From Ignavibacteriae bacterium HGW-Ignavibacteriae-1 (GTDB lineage Bacteria; Bacteroidota; Ignavibacteria; Kapaibacteriales; UBA2268), in NCBI GenBank assembly GCA_002839825.1, contig PGYU01000015.1, forward strand, positions 1-60,023: DNA of 60,023 bases, read 5' to 3'. The notes under the pieces are model-generated. The model was not told the DNA's origin. It worked only from the letters and a program-made list of their open reading frames with translations, and searched no databases. This document shows positions 9,701 through 15,965 of the stretch, piece after piece. Made by a program: the position numbers and the translations under genes. The number at the start of each line of letters is the position of its first letter. Within the stretch, counting starts at the first letter, position 1.

Positions 9701-9935
9701 CATACTGATGGATATTAAAATGTCGGGACTAAACGGTCTCGAAGCTACCCGACTAATACGGGAATTCAACAAAAATGTGGTCATAATTGCCCAAACAGCA
9801 TATGCACTTGCCGGCGACAGAGAAAAAACATTAGAAGCCGGATGCAATGATTATATCGCAAAACCAATTTTGAAAAATACTTTGATGAGTATTATTCAAA
9901 AGCATTTAACAAATAAAAAAATGAACCGGAGTTAA
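6762..9935 (+). CDS. Soluble five-PAS hybrid sensor histidine kinase
   Basis: The protein (1057 residues from the ATG at 6762; a TTG at 6747 would add five) has no membrane segment. Order: short coiled coil (1-45), five PAS domains (about 45-165, 170-290, 295-415, 420-540, 545-665) each followed by an ITE/ITDRKKAE-type linker, HisKA with phospho-acceptor His690 in MSHEIRTPMNG, HATPase_c (N-box NLVKNSIKYSH, G1 DTGIGIP, G2 GAGLGL), and a C-terminal receiver with Asp984 in ILMDIKMSGLNG and the late Lys in YIAKP. It is probably a cytosolic phosphorelay kinase. No response regulator or HPt gene is adjacent, so its output is unknown. Confidence 0.93.
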   Translation: MNYQDKTKDELIFELERLQKEIDRLKLISEEQSATQDNVAALPEGISDKYEYMFVHNPQPMWVFDIETLGFLEVNEAAIKHYGYSREEFLSMTLQDIRPEEDIDLLMKKIKETRDTHNSSGGWRHLKKNGEIIEVEIYAYTVSFHDRNARHVTINDITERNRAEEALRRTGKYYQTLIEKAPDGIVLVGLDGKINYASPSTLKIFGYEDNAALFPDPNESTHPDDLPHVLATIGEIFENPSKVATIEYRFKKKDGSWNWIESTFTNQFAEPGIESIVINFRDVTDRKKAENEIIILAHALKSVNECICITDLEDNTIFVNESFLETYGFDENDLVGKNISIIRSSKNPIELVQEILPATLRGGWKGELWNRRKDGSEFLIHLSTTIIHDKDNKPFALIGVASDITEQKAAEEKIKESNDLMRIAGEYAKLGGWDVNLETDICYWSDVVAKIHEMPLGFSPSTEEALNFYAPEWREKIAESVKKCIEEGITYEEEMEIITSTGKRVWVKAIGVPVYDDNGRVIKIHGAFQDISNRKKAEELLIESELKHRLLIEQMQEGLLVVDNDDVIKFVNPMFCKIFGYEEGELIGKIGYETLLLKSDIEIIKQKNLNRLQGNPEQYELVMLKKNGEQIIVFMNAAPAYDKIGKVIGSMSTCKDITQSKKAEQELIKAKERAEESDRLKSAFLANMSHEIRTPMNGILGFAGLLKKPNLTGKEQMEFVEIIEKSGIRMLNIINDIVDISKIEAGLMEIRLSNTNINECLKETYRFFKPEIEIKGMKCNLNNSLSEQNAIVKTDKEKLMAVLTNLVKNSIKYSHFGSIEIGCQLKDIPYNTELEFYVKDTGIGIPKERHEAIFDRFVQADIEDKHAFQGAGLGLSITKAYVEMLGGQLRLESEVGKGSTFYFTLPYKPVNESKKPMVKTIVEMPKKNEIANLNVLIVDDDETSFYLISRMMKKHSQKILSADNAHDAVEICRQNPDLDIILMDIKMSGLNGLEATRLIREFNKNVVIIAQTAYALAGDREKTLEAGCNDYIAKPILKNTLMSIIQKHLTNKKMNRS

Positions 9936-9949
9936 GTAGAATTTCCCGT

Positions 9950-10012
9950 TCCGTCAGTTGTAACAACTGACGGGACAAAACAACTGACGGGACAAAACAC
10001 CTGACGGGACAA
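9950..10012. repeat. 17-base tandem repeat (three units) with an inverted partial copy
   Basis: The unit CAACTGACGGGACAAAA occurs at 9964-9980 and 9981-9997, with a slightly changed third unit at 9998-10012. A reverse-oriented CCGTCAGTTGT lies just before, giving a hairpin with the first unit. A related sequence (TTTTGTCCTGTCAGTTGTT) lies at 20184-20202, upstream of a nuclease gene. This copy lies just upstream of the ATP-cone nuclease gene. Confidence 0.75.
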
Positions 10013-10028
10013 CAATTTAGTAGGAAAC

Positions 10029-10898
10029 ATGGAAAAAATTCAAGACACACAAGACACAGAAGTGCTTATAAAAAAAGCAAATGGTGAGATTGAGGCGTTT
10101 TCTGTCGAAAAATTACGCCGTTCGCTAAAAAATGCAGGTGCAAATCTCGAAACACAAGATGAAATAGTTGACGATATCCAAAATTGGATTTACGATGGTG
10201 TCACGACAAAGCAAATTTATGATTGGGCATTTTCGATTTTAGGCAGAAAACAACAGCTTTCCTCAATTCGATATAAGCTAAAACAAGCCATGCTCGAGCT
10301 TGGACCAACCGGATTCCCTTTTGAGCAAATTATCGGTATTATTTTCGCCGGGCAAGGTTACAATGTCAAAGTCGGGCAAATCGTTGAAGGGCATTGTGTC
10401 TCTCACGAAATGGACGTTGTGGCTACAAGCAAAAATCACCAATGCCTCGTAGAATGTAAATATGCAACCGACCAAGGCAAACGAGTCAGCATTCAAACGA
10501 CGCTATATGTCAGGTCGAGAGTTGATGATATAATAAAATTGCGAAAAAAAATGCCCGAATACAAAGATTTTGCCTTTTCCGGTTGGGTTATCACCAATAC
10601 TCGTTTTTCGGACGATTCAATCAAATATGCACGATGTAGCGGCTTAAAACTGCTTGGTTGGGATTATCCCGAAGGCAATGGATTGAAAGAGCTTTTGGAA
10701 AGAGAGAATATTTTCCCGGTGACATTATTGACCAATTTGACAATCCTCCAAAAACAGCATCTCTTTGAGCATGGAATTGTCGTATGCAGACAGTTGCTCA
10801 ACAAAATGGAAGTATTAGATTCATTCAACTTAGACAAGCAAAAGATGAATTTATTAATAAATGAACTCAACGTAATTGAAAGCTTGAGTAGGGTCTGA
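10029..10898 (+). CDS. ATP-cone domain fused to an Mrr-like PD-(D/E)XK nuclease
   Basis: The 289-residue protein has an ATP-cone (about residues 12-97: IKKANGEIEAFSVEKLRRSL start, the nucleotide-sensing module of ribonucleotide reductases and NrdR) followed by a restriction-endonuclease-like domain with Asp129 (EMDVV) and Glu142-x-Lys144 (LVECKY), the expected PD-(D/E)XK core. A C-terminal helical part (about 215-289) is unassigned. It may be a nuclease gated by ATP or dATP levels, for defence or DNA quality control; that is inference. There is no methyltransferase beside it. The stop codon TGA (10896-10898) falls inside the end of a MITE-like repeat, so the original C-terminus may have been altered. 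Confidence 0.8.
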   Translation: MEKIQDTQDTEVLIKKANGEIEAFSVEKLRRSLKNAGANLETQDEIVDDIQNWIYDGVTTKQIYDWAFSILGRKQQLSSIRYKLKQAMLELGPTGFPFEQIIGIIFAGQGYNVKVGQIVEGHCVSHEMDVVATSKNHQCLVECKYATDQGKRVSIQTTLYVRSRVDDIIKLRKKMPEYKDFAFSGWVITNTRFSDDSIKYARCSGLKLLGWDYPEGNGLKELLERENIFPVTLLTNLTILQKQHLFEHGIVVCRQLLNKMEVLDSFNLDKQKMNLLINELNVIESLSRV

Positions 10899-10994
10899 AC
10901 TATGATTTATATGATTTTGGTGATTAGAGTGATTAAGAAGAAAACAAAACAGAAATCATAAAAATCATTCAAATCAAAAAAATCATAGTTCAGA
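10893..10994. repeat. MITE-like element 1 (about 102 bp, terminal inverted repeats)
   Basis: The ends are inverted copies of GTCTGAACTATGATTT: left end 10893-10908, right end ending ATCATAGTTCAGA at 10994. The interior is made of degenerate GATT/AATC runs. Its left end supplies the stop codon of the preceding gene. No coding capacity is seen. Confidence 0.75.
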
Positions 10995-11027
10995 ATTTGA
11001 ATTTATTATGAGAAGGAACAAACTGTT

Positions 11028-11708
11028 ATGAAAATTAAAATCTTGCTTATTTCACTATTGCTATTTTTCGTCCTGCTAATAGGTCTCTTTTTCCTGTTGT
11101 TTGGTGTGAATATCCCTTATAAATTAAGATTTGATAAGGATAATCCGGATTACAAGTTGGAAAAAATCAAGATTGCCGAGCATCGTTTCCAAAACAATGA
11201 GGCAATTTACTCAATCACCACGCCTGAGCTAAAAGATTTGATTAACAGTTCCGATTCTACTTATCAGCTTGTATTTCTATTCAACTTGACATGTCCATCT
11301 GTCACACATATCACAAGCATTTTGAAAGATAGCATTTTCGCATTAGAAGGTACGGAAGTTTTTCCGATATCAGTAGCGGACAGAACGCTTTGCCCTTTGT
11401 TAAAAAGTTCATTGAATAACATTCCAACAAAAAGATATGTGATTGATTCTGAAATATACTACAGCTATTTTTTCGATATGTACGAGCATAATAACAATGC
11501 CAAAATTAACTTTTTGCAGGTGATAAAAAAAGACAAGTTTGACCTTGAGACTTCAGTCATCGTATTCAAAGGTTGGGATGACATCGTGTTTTACAATGAT
11601 GACAAATATTATTTGAAGTCTTGGAAAGAAGGGATGTCGTACAAAGAAAGCACTGATAAATTTGTAAAAACACTGACTGCCGATATAAAGCGAATTACGC
11701 AGGAATAG
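11028..11708 (+). CDS. Membrane-anchored protein, possible thioredoxin-like fold
   Basis: The 226-residue protein has one N-terminal hydrophobic segment (about residues 5-27) as an anchor or uncleaved signal, then a mixed alpha/beta domain outside the membrane. The stretch QLVFLFNLTCPSVTH, followed by helix and strands with FPISVAD, resembles a thioredoxin-like core in which only one Cys remains; a redox role is therefore doubtful. An AGAAGG Shine-Dalgarno lies about 10 bases before the ATG. It sits between two MITE-like elements. No family was recognised with confidence. Confidence 0.6.
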   Translation: MKIKILLISLLLFFVLLIGLFFLLFGVNIPYKLRFDKDNPDYKLEKIKIAEHRFQNNEAIYSITTPELKDLINSSDSTYQLVFLFNLTCPSVTHITSILKDSIFALEGTEVFPISVADRTLCPLLKSSLNNIPTKRYVIDSEIYYSYFFDMYEHNNNAKINFLQVIKKDKFDLETSVIVFKGWDDIVFYNDDKYYLKSWKEGMSYKESTDKFVKTLTADIKRITQE

Positions 11709-11724
11709 TTGATGAGCAAGCCTT

Positions 11725-11949
11725 GTCTGAACTATGATTTTTGTGATTAGTGTGATTAGGAAGCTCTCAAATTCGCCATTCATCCGATGACTTGAAGTAT
11801 TCAGATTAATTGAATTGATAAAAGCTGTGGCACAACTAAGTGGGAGTCATCGGATGAATTATGGTGTCTCGTCATATTTTACAAAGAATAGACGAGTTAA
11901 GAATGCAATTCATAAAAATCATTCAAATCATAAAAATCATAGTTCAGAC
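11725..11949. repeat. MITE-like element 2 with a nested inverted repeat (225 bp)
   Basis: The outer ends are GTCTGAACTATGATTTTTGT (11725-11744) and its inverted form ending ATCATAGTTCAGAC (11949). Inside lies a second, unrelated inverted pair: ATTCATCCGATGACT (11778-11792) and AGTCATCGGATGAAT (11845-11859). This looks like one palindromic element inserted in another. No open frame of note. Confidence 0.75.
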
Positions 11950-11951
11950 AC

Positions 11952-13844
11952 TCACACTTTCACAAACATTTGCGTCCGACTGCCGATACGGACATAATAC
12001 ACTCCGCGTGGGAGATTCGAAACATCAATGCGTTTTAGATGTCCAACATCTCCAAGATGTTGGACATCTGCTAATTCAATCACACATTCACCAAGTGTAT
12101 TGATAATTTGAACACCGGAAACTTCGGAAGTTTCCAAAACTTCCGAAGTTTGGATTGTAATATATTCGCTTGCGGGATTGGGGTGGATGAATGAAACAGA
12201 AATTGGCTCGCTTACGCTTGCTTTGTTCATCGTTGTGAAATGCCGAGTGGGAGACCATTGACCGAATCCGGCAAAACAATAGCCACGAACTCGCCAATAG
12301 ATTAAACTTTTGTCAGGCAAATCTACTATTCTATGTTCTGTGCTTCTCAAAGTATCTTGAGAGAAGATTAAGTTATTATATTGGCTGTCTAATGATAGTT
12401 GCAGATGATAGCGTTCGGCATTGTTGAGCGGATGCCAACTGAGTGTCGTATCCGATGTTATTTCTATCGTATTGTCTTCGGGAGTTATTTGTTCGCCTTG
12501 CTCTAATCGGGTTCGGAAAGTATATGTCGGAGACCATTTTATTGTCTGTTCTTTCAAGGATGCGGCTCTCCAGTAATAGTCCGTGCAGTTTTCCAAACCG
12601 GAGACGTCCCATCTGAGCGAAGTTTGCATTTCGCTTACTTCGAGCGTGTTGTCGTGTATAATTTGCGTAAACTTGTCATCTTTAGCAAGTTGGAATACAT
12701 ATTTAGTAATATCATTTACCTTAGTCCAGCGAAAGGTGACATCTACTAACAAGCCTTTACTCAAGTCAGTCGGAGAAATCAATTCCGGTGCTCCAATATT
12801 CATATATACTGAATCTATTAAAGTAAATATGTCTCCGCTTGTCATCTCATTACCACGAATAGCTATTATTGGTCTGTTTCCTGAATAAGCAATTGAAGAA
12901 TAAGATACTATGCTAGTTCTTGGTAAAAAAACTCTTTTGAATGTTTTCCAACCGTCATCTGTCATAGCAATGACGCCATGACCACCTACCAATGTACCCA
13001 CATTTTCATCAAGCATATGGATTTGATACGCTCCGGGAGTCATTTCGGGAGCTATTATAGTATCGAGAATTATATCCCAAGACTTGCCATTGTCAATAGT
13101 TTTGAAAATTAATGTATTTCTAACGGGGCCTACCTGGTAGTTGAATCTATGAGCAATAATATAGCCAATATCATTATTGAGAAAATAAATATCCCAAACA
13201 TTAACGCCACTATCAATAGGAATTATTTCAAAAGTTTCACCACCATCTATAGTAAAATAATAATTTCTGTTACGATGGTAAAAACTAAAATTATTTTCAT
13301 CTTTTATGTGAATTGATGTTATGACAACAGAGGTGTCCGATATATCGGGTGTTATTATTTTATAAGTTTTCCAACCGTCTTTTGTCAAATAGACCCTGTT
13401 TCCAATATTAGCTAATCCAACAAGTGTATCACTCATCATAATTTCTCTGTCACGATGCTGAGTCCAAGAGTGAGTATATGAAGCATCTAAATTGAATGAA
13501 TCAAGAGCTTTACCAGCATTATTATACTTTATGACAAGATTTTCGTTTCTGGCAAGCAAAAATATAGAATTGAAATGGGGATAAGCAATATTTTCTGGAT
13601 TAAACCTCCAATCGCCTGAACCATTATTATCAAATATTAGATTCCAATTAAATCCCCCATTTGAAGAATAATAAATTTTGCCATAATTTCCTGATCTTCC
13701 GAAAAAAACACAATTCATGGAATCAGTACAAATGATTTTAACGGGAAGCAATTGAGCGTTTTCAAGTACATTAATCCATTTATCTTCCGATTTTAAAATT
13801 GAAAAATTAATTAAGAAAACTGCAAGGAATAGGAGAATCTTCAT
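11952..13844 (-). CDS. Secreted T9SS cargo with YCF48/BNR-like repeats and fibronectin-like domains
   Basis: The 630-residue protein has a signal peptide (about residues 1-19), then repeated beta-propeller motifs of the YCF48/sialidase-BNR kind (SSNGGFNW, TKDGWKTY, TIDGGETF, TIDNGKSW, TDDGWKTF) to about residue 340. Two fibronectin-III-like domains follow (about 355-450 and 455-545), then a type IX sorting domain of about 78 residues (HPNPASEYI ... RGVYYVRIGSRTQMFVKV). The protein should be exported by Sec, carried across the outer membrane by T9SS and attached to the surface or released. Its substrate is unknown. The sorting domain contains two DNA palindromes inside the coding sequence. Its stop lies just beside MITE-like element 2. 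Confidence 0.85.
   Translation of the reverse strand: MKILLFLAVFLINFSILKSEDKWINVLENAQLLPVKIICTDSMNCVFFGRSGNYGKIYYSSNGGFNWNLIFDNNGSGDWRFNPENIAYPHFNSIFLLARNENLVIKYNNAGKALDSFNLDASYTHSWTQHRDREIMMSDTLVGLANIGNRVYLTKDGWKTYKIITPDISDTSVVITSIHIKDENNFSFYHRNRNYYFTIDGGETFEIIPIDSGVNVWDIYFLNNDIGYIIAHRFNYQVGPVRNTLIFKTIDNGKSWDIILDTIIAPEMTPGAYQIHMLDENVGTLVGGHGVIAMTDDGWKTFKRVFLPRTSIVSYSSIAYSGNRPIIAIRGNEMTSGDIFTLIDSVYMNIGAPELISPTDLSKGLLVDVTFRWTKVNDITKYVFQLAKDDKFTQIIHDNTLEVSEMQTSLRWDVSGLENCTDYYWRAASLKEQTIKWSPTYTFRTRLEQGEQITPEDNTIEITSDTTLSWHPLNNAERYHLQLSLDSQYNNLIFSQDTLRSTEHRIVDLPDKSLIYWRVRGYCFAGFGQWSPTRHFTTMNKASVSEPISVSFIHPNPASEYITIQTSEVLETSEVSGVQIINTLGECVIELADVQHLGDVGHLKRIDVSNLPRGVYYVRIGSRTQMFVKV
12038..12068. 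repeat. Coding palindrome in the T9SS sorting domain (second loop, gene 1)
   Basis: GATGTCCAACATC (12038-12050) and GATGTTGGACATC (12056-12068) form a perfect 13-bp inverted repeat with a 5-base loop. It encodes DVQHLGDVGHL in the sorting domain. The identical palindrome sits at the same protein position in the neighbouring cargo gene (14171-14201). Confidence 0.9.
12119..12151. repeat. Coding palindrome in the T9SS sorting domain (first loop, gene 1)
   Basis: AAACTTCGGAAGTTT (12119-12133) and AAACTTCCGAAGTTT (12137-12151) form a 15-bp perfect inverted repeat with a 3-base loop; each arm is itself nearly palindromic. It encodes the repetitive stretch TSEVLETSEVSG. The related AGACTTCGGAAGTCT pair lies outside genes at 13999-14077. 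Confidence 0.9.
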
Positions 13845-13929
13845 ATAAACCTAATATTATAAAAATCTATTTTCAAACAAACACCTTACATTATGTATAA
13901 ACAAGTGAAAAGTGATTTTGTCACACCCC

Positions 13930-13953
13930 TTTCATAAAAATCACAGTTCAGAT
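13930..13953. repeat. Single MITE-like terminus
   Basis: On the minus strand this reads TCTGAACTGTGATTTTTATG, one end of the same element family as 10893-10994 and 11725-11949, without a recognisable partner end. Its TTCA (TGA on minus) gives the stop codon for the sorting-domain remnant next to it. Confidence 0.6.
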
Positions 13954-13998
13954 CTTCACAAACATCTTCGTCCTGCTACCGATACGGACGTAATTATT
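13948..13998 (-). pseudogene. Remnant of a third T9SS sorting domain
   Basis: Translated on the minus strand, this short stretch gives NNYVRIGSRTKMFVKI and then TGA, nearly identical to the last residues of both flanking T9SS cargo proteins. Upstream the similarity stops at a palindromic AGACTTCGGAAGTCT repeat. It is best explained as the surviving 3' end of a lost or rearranged third cargo gene. Confidence 0.75.
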
Positions 13999-14077
13999 AG
14001 ACTTCGGAAGTCTTTATAATTAACTTCAAGAAGCTTATTATAATCATATACTTTAGAAAATTAGACTTCCGAAGTCT
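13999..14077. repeat. Inverted repeat pair AGACTTCGGAAGTCT
   Basis: The left copy (13999-14013) and the inverted right copy (14063-14077) enclose 49 AT-rich bases. The motif is related to the coding palindrome at 12119-12151. It lies between the sorting-domain remnant and the end of the next cargo gene, so it may mark a recombination or insertion site. Confidence 0.75.
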
Positions 14078-14084
14078 TCATCTG

Positions 14085-15686
14085 TCACACTTTCACAAAC
14101 ATCTGCGTCCGGCTGCCAATACGCAGGTAATAAACGCCGCGAGGGAGATGCGAAATATCAATGCGTTTTAGATGTCCAACATCTCCAAGATGTTGGACAT
14201 CTGCTAATTCAATCACACATTCACCAAGTGTGTTGTAGATTTTGACTTCCTCATTATTACCAAGGGGTTGCAACCCCTTGTTTTCAATATATATTTGAAT
14301 ATATTCTGTTGCAGGATTGGGGCTAATTGTAGTGCTTATATGCACTGCTTCGGTGACGCTTGTTGGATTTGGGCAGATGCTGCTTGTCCTGTGAATGTTG
14401 TTCTGGAACATTGTCCAGTCGGGTCCTTGCCCGATACCTGCGGAAATTGCGTATGCTCTGCCGTAATTGTTTTGATAATCAGGATATTCGACAAAGCCTC
14501 CAACTATGAATACATCAAGTATTCCGTCGCCGTCAAAATCTGCAACTACGGGTGCATGGTCTATCGAAAACTCTTTCCCGATGTGGTCTGCGAGCTCAAG
14601 AGTCCAAATGACTGAAGCGTCAATGCCTCTAAGTGCGATTACTTGTCCGCCGGTAGTGCCAAAAATCACATCGGGCATTCCGTCATTGTCAATATCTGAT
14701 AGCGCTGCCCCACGAAATGATTGTTCGATATTGGGAATATCGTATTCCCACATTACCGAGCCGTCGCCTTTTAGGGCGTAGTAGCGGTAAAAGCTCGAAA
14801 AGACTAATTCGCAATATCCATCGCCGTCCAAATCGCCCACCACAACGGGCGAACCAATATATGAAATCGCCTTGAAACGCCATTTCATTGTGCCGTCTGC
14901 GGAATTGAGCGCAAAGAGATTGCCTTCGTAATCTCCTATGACCAAATCATCAATTCCGTCGCTGTCAAGGTCAACAACTGCCGTTCCATGATAGACGACA
15001 TCTTCCAAATCGAATATCCACATTAATTGCTGGTCGTAGCCGCGATATGCATAAACTTTGCTTTGATTATTTTCCTTGTCAAATTCCCACGAGGCAACTA
15101 CAAAGTCTAATTTTCCGTCGCCATCAAGGTCAACAATTGTCGGAGCAGTCTGAATCCATGAGTTCGTGTCCACTTTTAAGTCCCATTTTTTGATGCCATC
15201 GCTTGCGTTTATACATATCACATATCCACCGAATTGTCCGTGCAAAATTTCCAATTTTCCATCGCCATCAATATCTGCAATTGTAGGCGGCGAATCGCTT
15301 CCGCGTGTGAGGGTTTTCCATTTTACTTCGCCTGTGGAACCATCGAAACAATAGGTGTAGGGATTGCACGAACTTGCGACTATAACGTCAAGCAAGCCGT
15401 CGCCGTCAACGTCGTAAATGAGTGGCGCTGTGTCGTTGCATCCTTCCTGCCAATCGCTTGTATTGTACTTCCAGAGAAGTGTGCCATCATCTAAATTGAG
15501 AGCATAAACCATGCTATCGTTGCGATAACACCCGAATACTACTTCCAATTTGCCGTCATGGTCAAAGTCTGCGAGTGCGGATTGCCCGTATGAATTGTCG
15601 TTCAGGTCATACCACCACTTAATCTCCGGCACTTGTGCAATAGATTGGATTGCAACTAACGTAAAAATTAGAATCAAAGTTTTCAT
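14085..15686 (-). CDS. Secreted FG-GAP/VCBS repeat protein with T9SS sorting domain
   Basis: The 533-residue protein starts best at 15686 (MKTLILIFTLVAIQSIAQ, a standard signal peptide); a longer frame adds 33 residues that do not look like a signal. At least eight FG-GAP repeats with Ca-binding D-x-D-x-D-G loops follow (DFDHDGKLE, DVDGDGLLD, DIDGDGKLE, DLDGDGKLD, DLDSDGIDD, DLDGDGYCE, DIDNDGMPD, DFDGDGILD), predicting a seven- to eight-bladed propeller. The last 80 residues or so are a T9SS sorting domain ending SRTQMFVKV. It is a paralogue of its neighbour only in that domain. Two palindromes lie in the sorting-domain coding sequence. Confidence 0.88.
   Translation of the reverse strand: MKTLILIFTLVAIQSIAQVPEIKWWYDLNDNSYGQSALADFDHDGKLEVVFGCYRNDSMVYALNLDDGTLLWKYNTSDWQEGCNDTAPLIYDVDGDGLLDVIVASSCNPYTYCFDGSTGEVKWKTLTRGSDSPPTIADIDGDGKLEILHGQFGGYVICINASDGIKKWDLKVDTNSWIQTAPTIVDLDGDGKLDFVVASWEFDKENNQSKVYAYRGYDQQLMWIFDLEDVVYHGTAVVDLDSDGIDDLVIGDYEGNLFALNSADGTMKWRFKAISYIGSPVVVGDLDGDGYCELVFSSFYRYYALKGDGSVMWEYDIPNIEQSFRGAALSDIDNDGMPDVIFGTTGGQVIALRGIDASVIWTLELADHIGKEFSIDHAPVVADFDGDGILDVFIVGGFVEYPDYQNNYGRAYAISAGIGQGPDWTMFQNNIHRTSSICPNPTSVTEAVHISTTISPNPATEYIQIYIENKGLQPLGNNEEVKIYNTLGECVIELADVQHLGDVGHLKRIDISHLPRGVYYLRIGSRTQMFVKV
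14171..14201. repeat. Coding palindrome in the T9SS sorting domain (second loop, gene 2)
   Basis: Same 13-bp arms and 5-base loop as at 12038-12068, again encoding DVQHLGDVGHL. The DNA is identical in the two genes over the palindrome. Confidence 0.9.
14261..14280. repeat. Coding palindrome in the T9SS sorting domain (first loop, gene 2)
   Basis: A perfect 20-bp palindrome, CAAGGGGTTG joined to CAACCCCTTG. It encodes KGLQPLG. It occupies the same loop of the sorting domain as the different palindrome at 12119-12151 in the neighbouring gene. Confidence 0.88.
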
Positions 15687-15711
15687 TTTTTCACCCATGA
15701 TAATGATTTTA

Positions 15712-15747
15712 CAAACATAATAAAAACACTGTGAATAAGTTGCCAAA
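15712..15747 (-). promoter_or_regulatory. Possible promoter of the FG-GAP protein gene
   Basis: Minus strand: TATGTTTG at 15719-15712 fits TAnnTTTG; TTTG lies at 15747-15744 but the 24-base spacer is long. The start would be near 15705, about 20 bases before the preferred ATG, which supports that start codon. Confidence 0.4.
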
Positions 15748-15965
15748 AGGGGTGAATATTTTAGAATGAATTTTGAATATCCCATTGCTTATAAACAATT
15801 CAAATTCACACCAAACGTGATTAATCAATATTAAAAACCAATGAATTAATTGGATTTCTTTAAAGTTTGTAGATTTTTTTCAAATGAAAGCTTGATAAAA
15901 ATTAGCTTTGACTAAAAATTAATTTTCAATTGTTAAAATCTAAGTGAAATTATTTATATTCGCAT

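Noticed and set aside
9964-10012. Possible CRISPR array
   Set aside because: The 17-base units are directly adjacent with no spacers and no cas genes are present.
11028-11708. Functional thioredoxin
   Set aside because: There is no CxxC motif; only a single Cys sits at the expected place, so a redox enzyme was not called.
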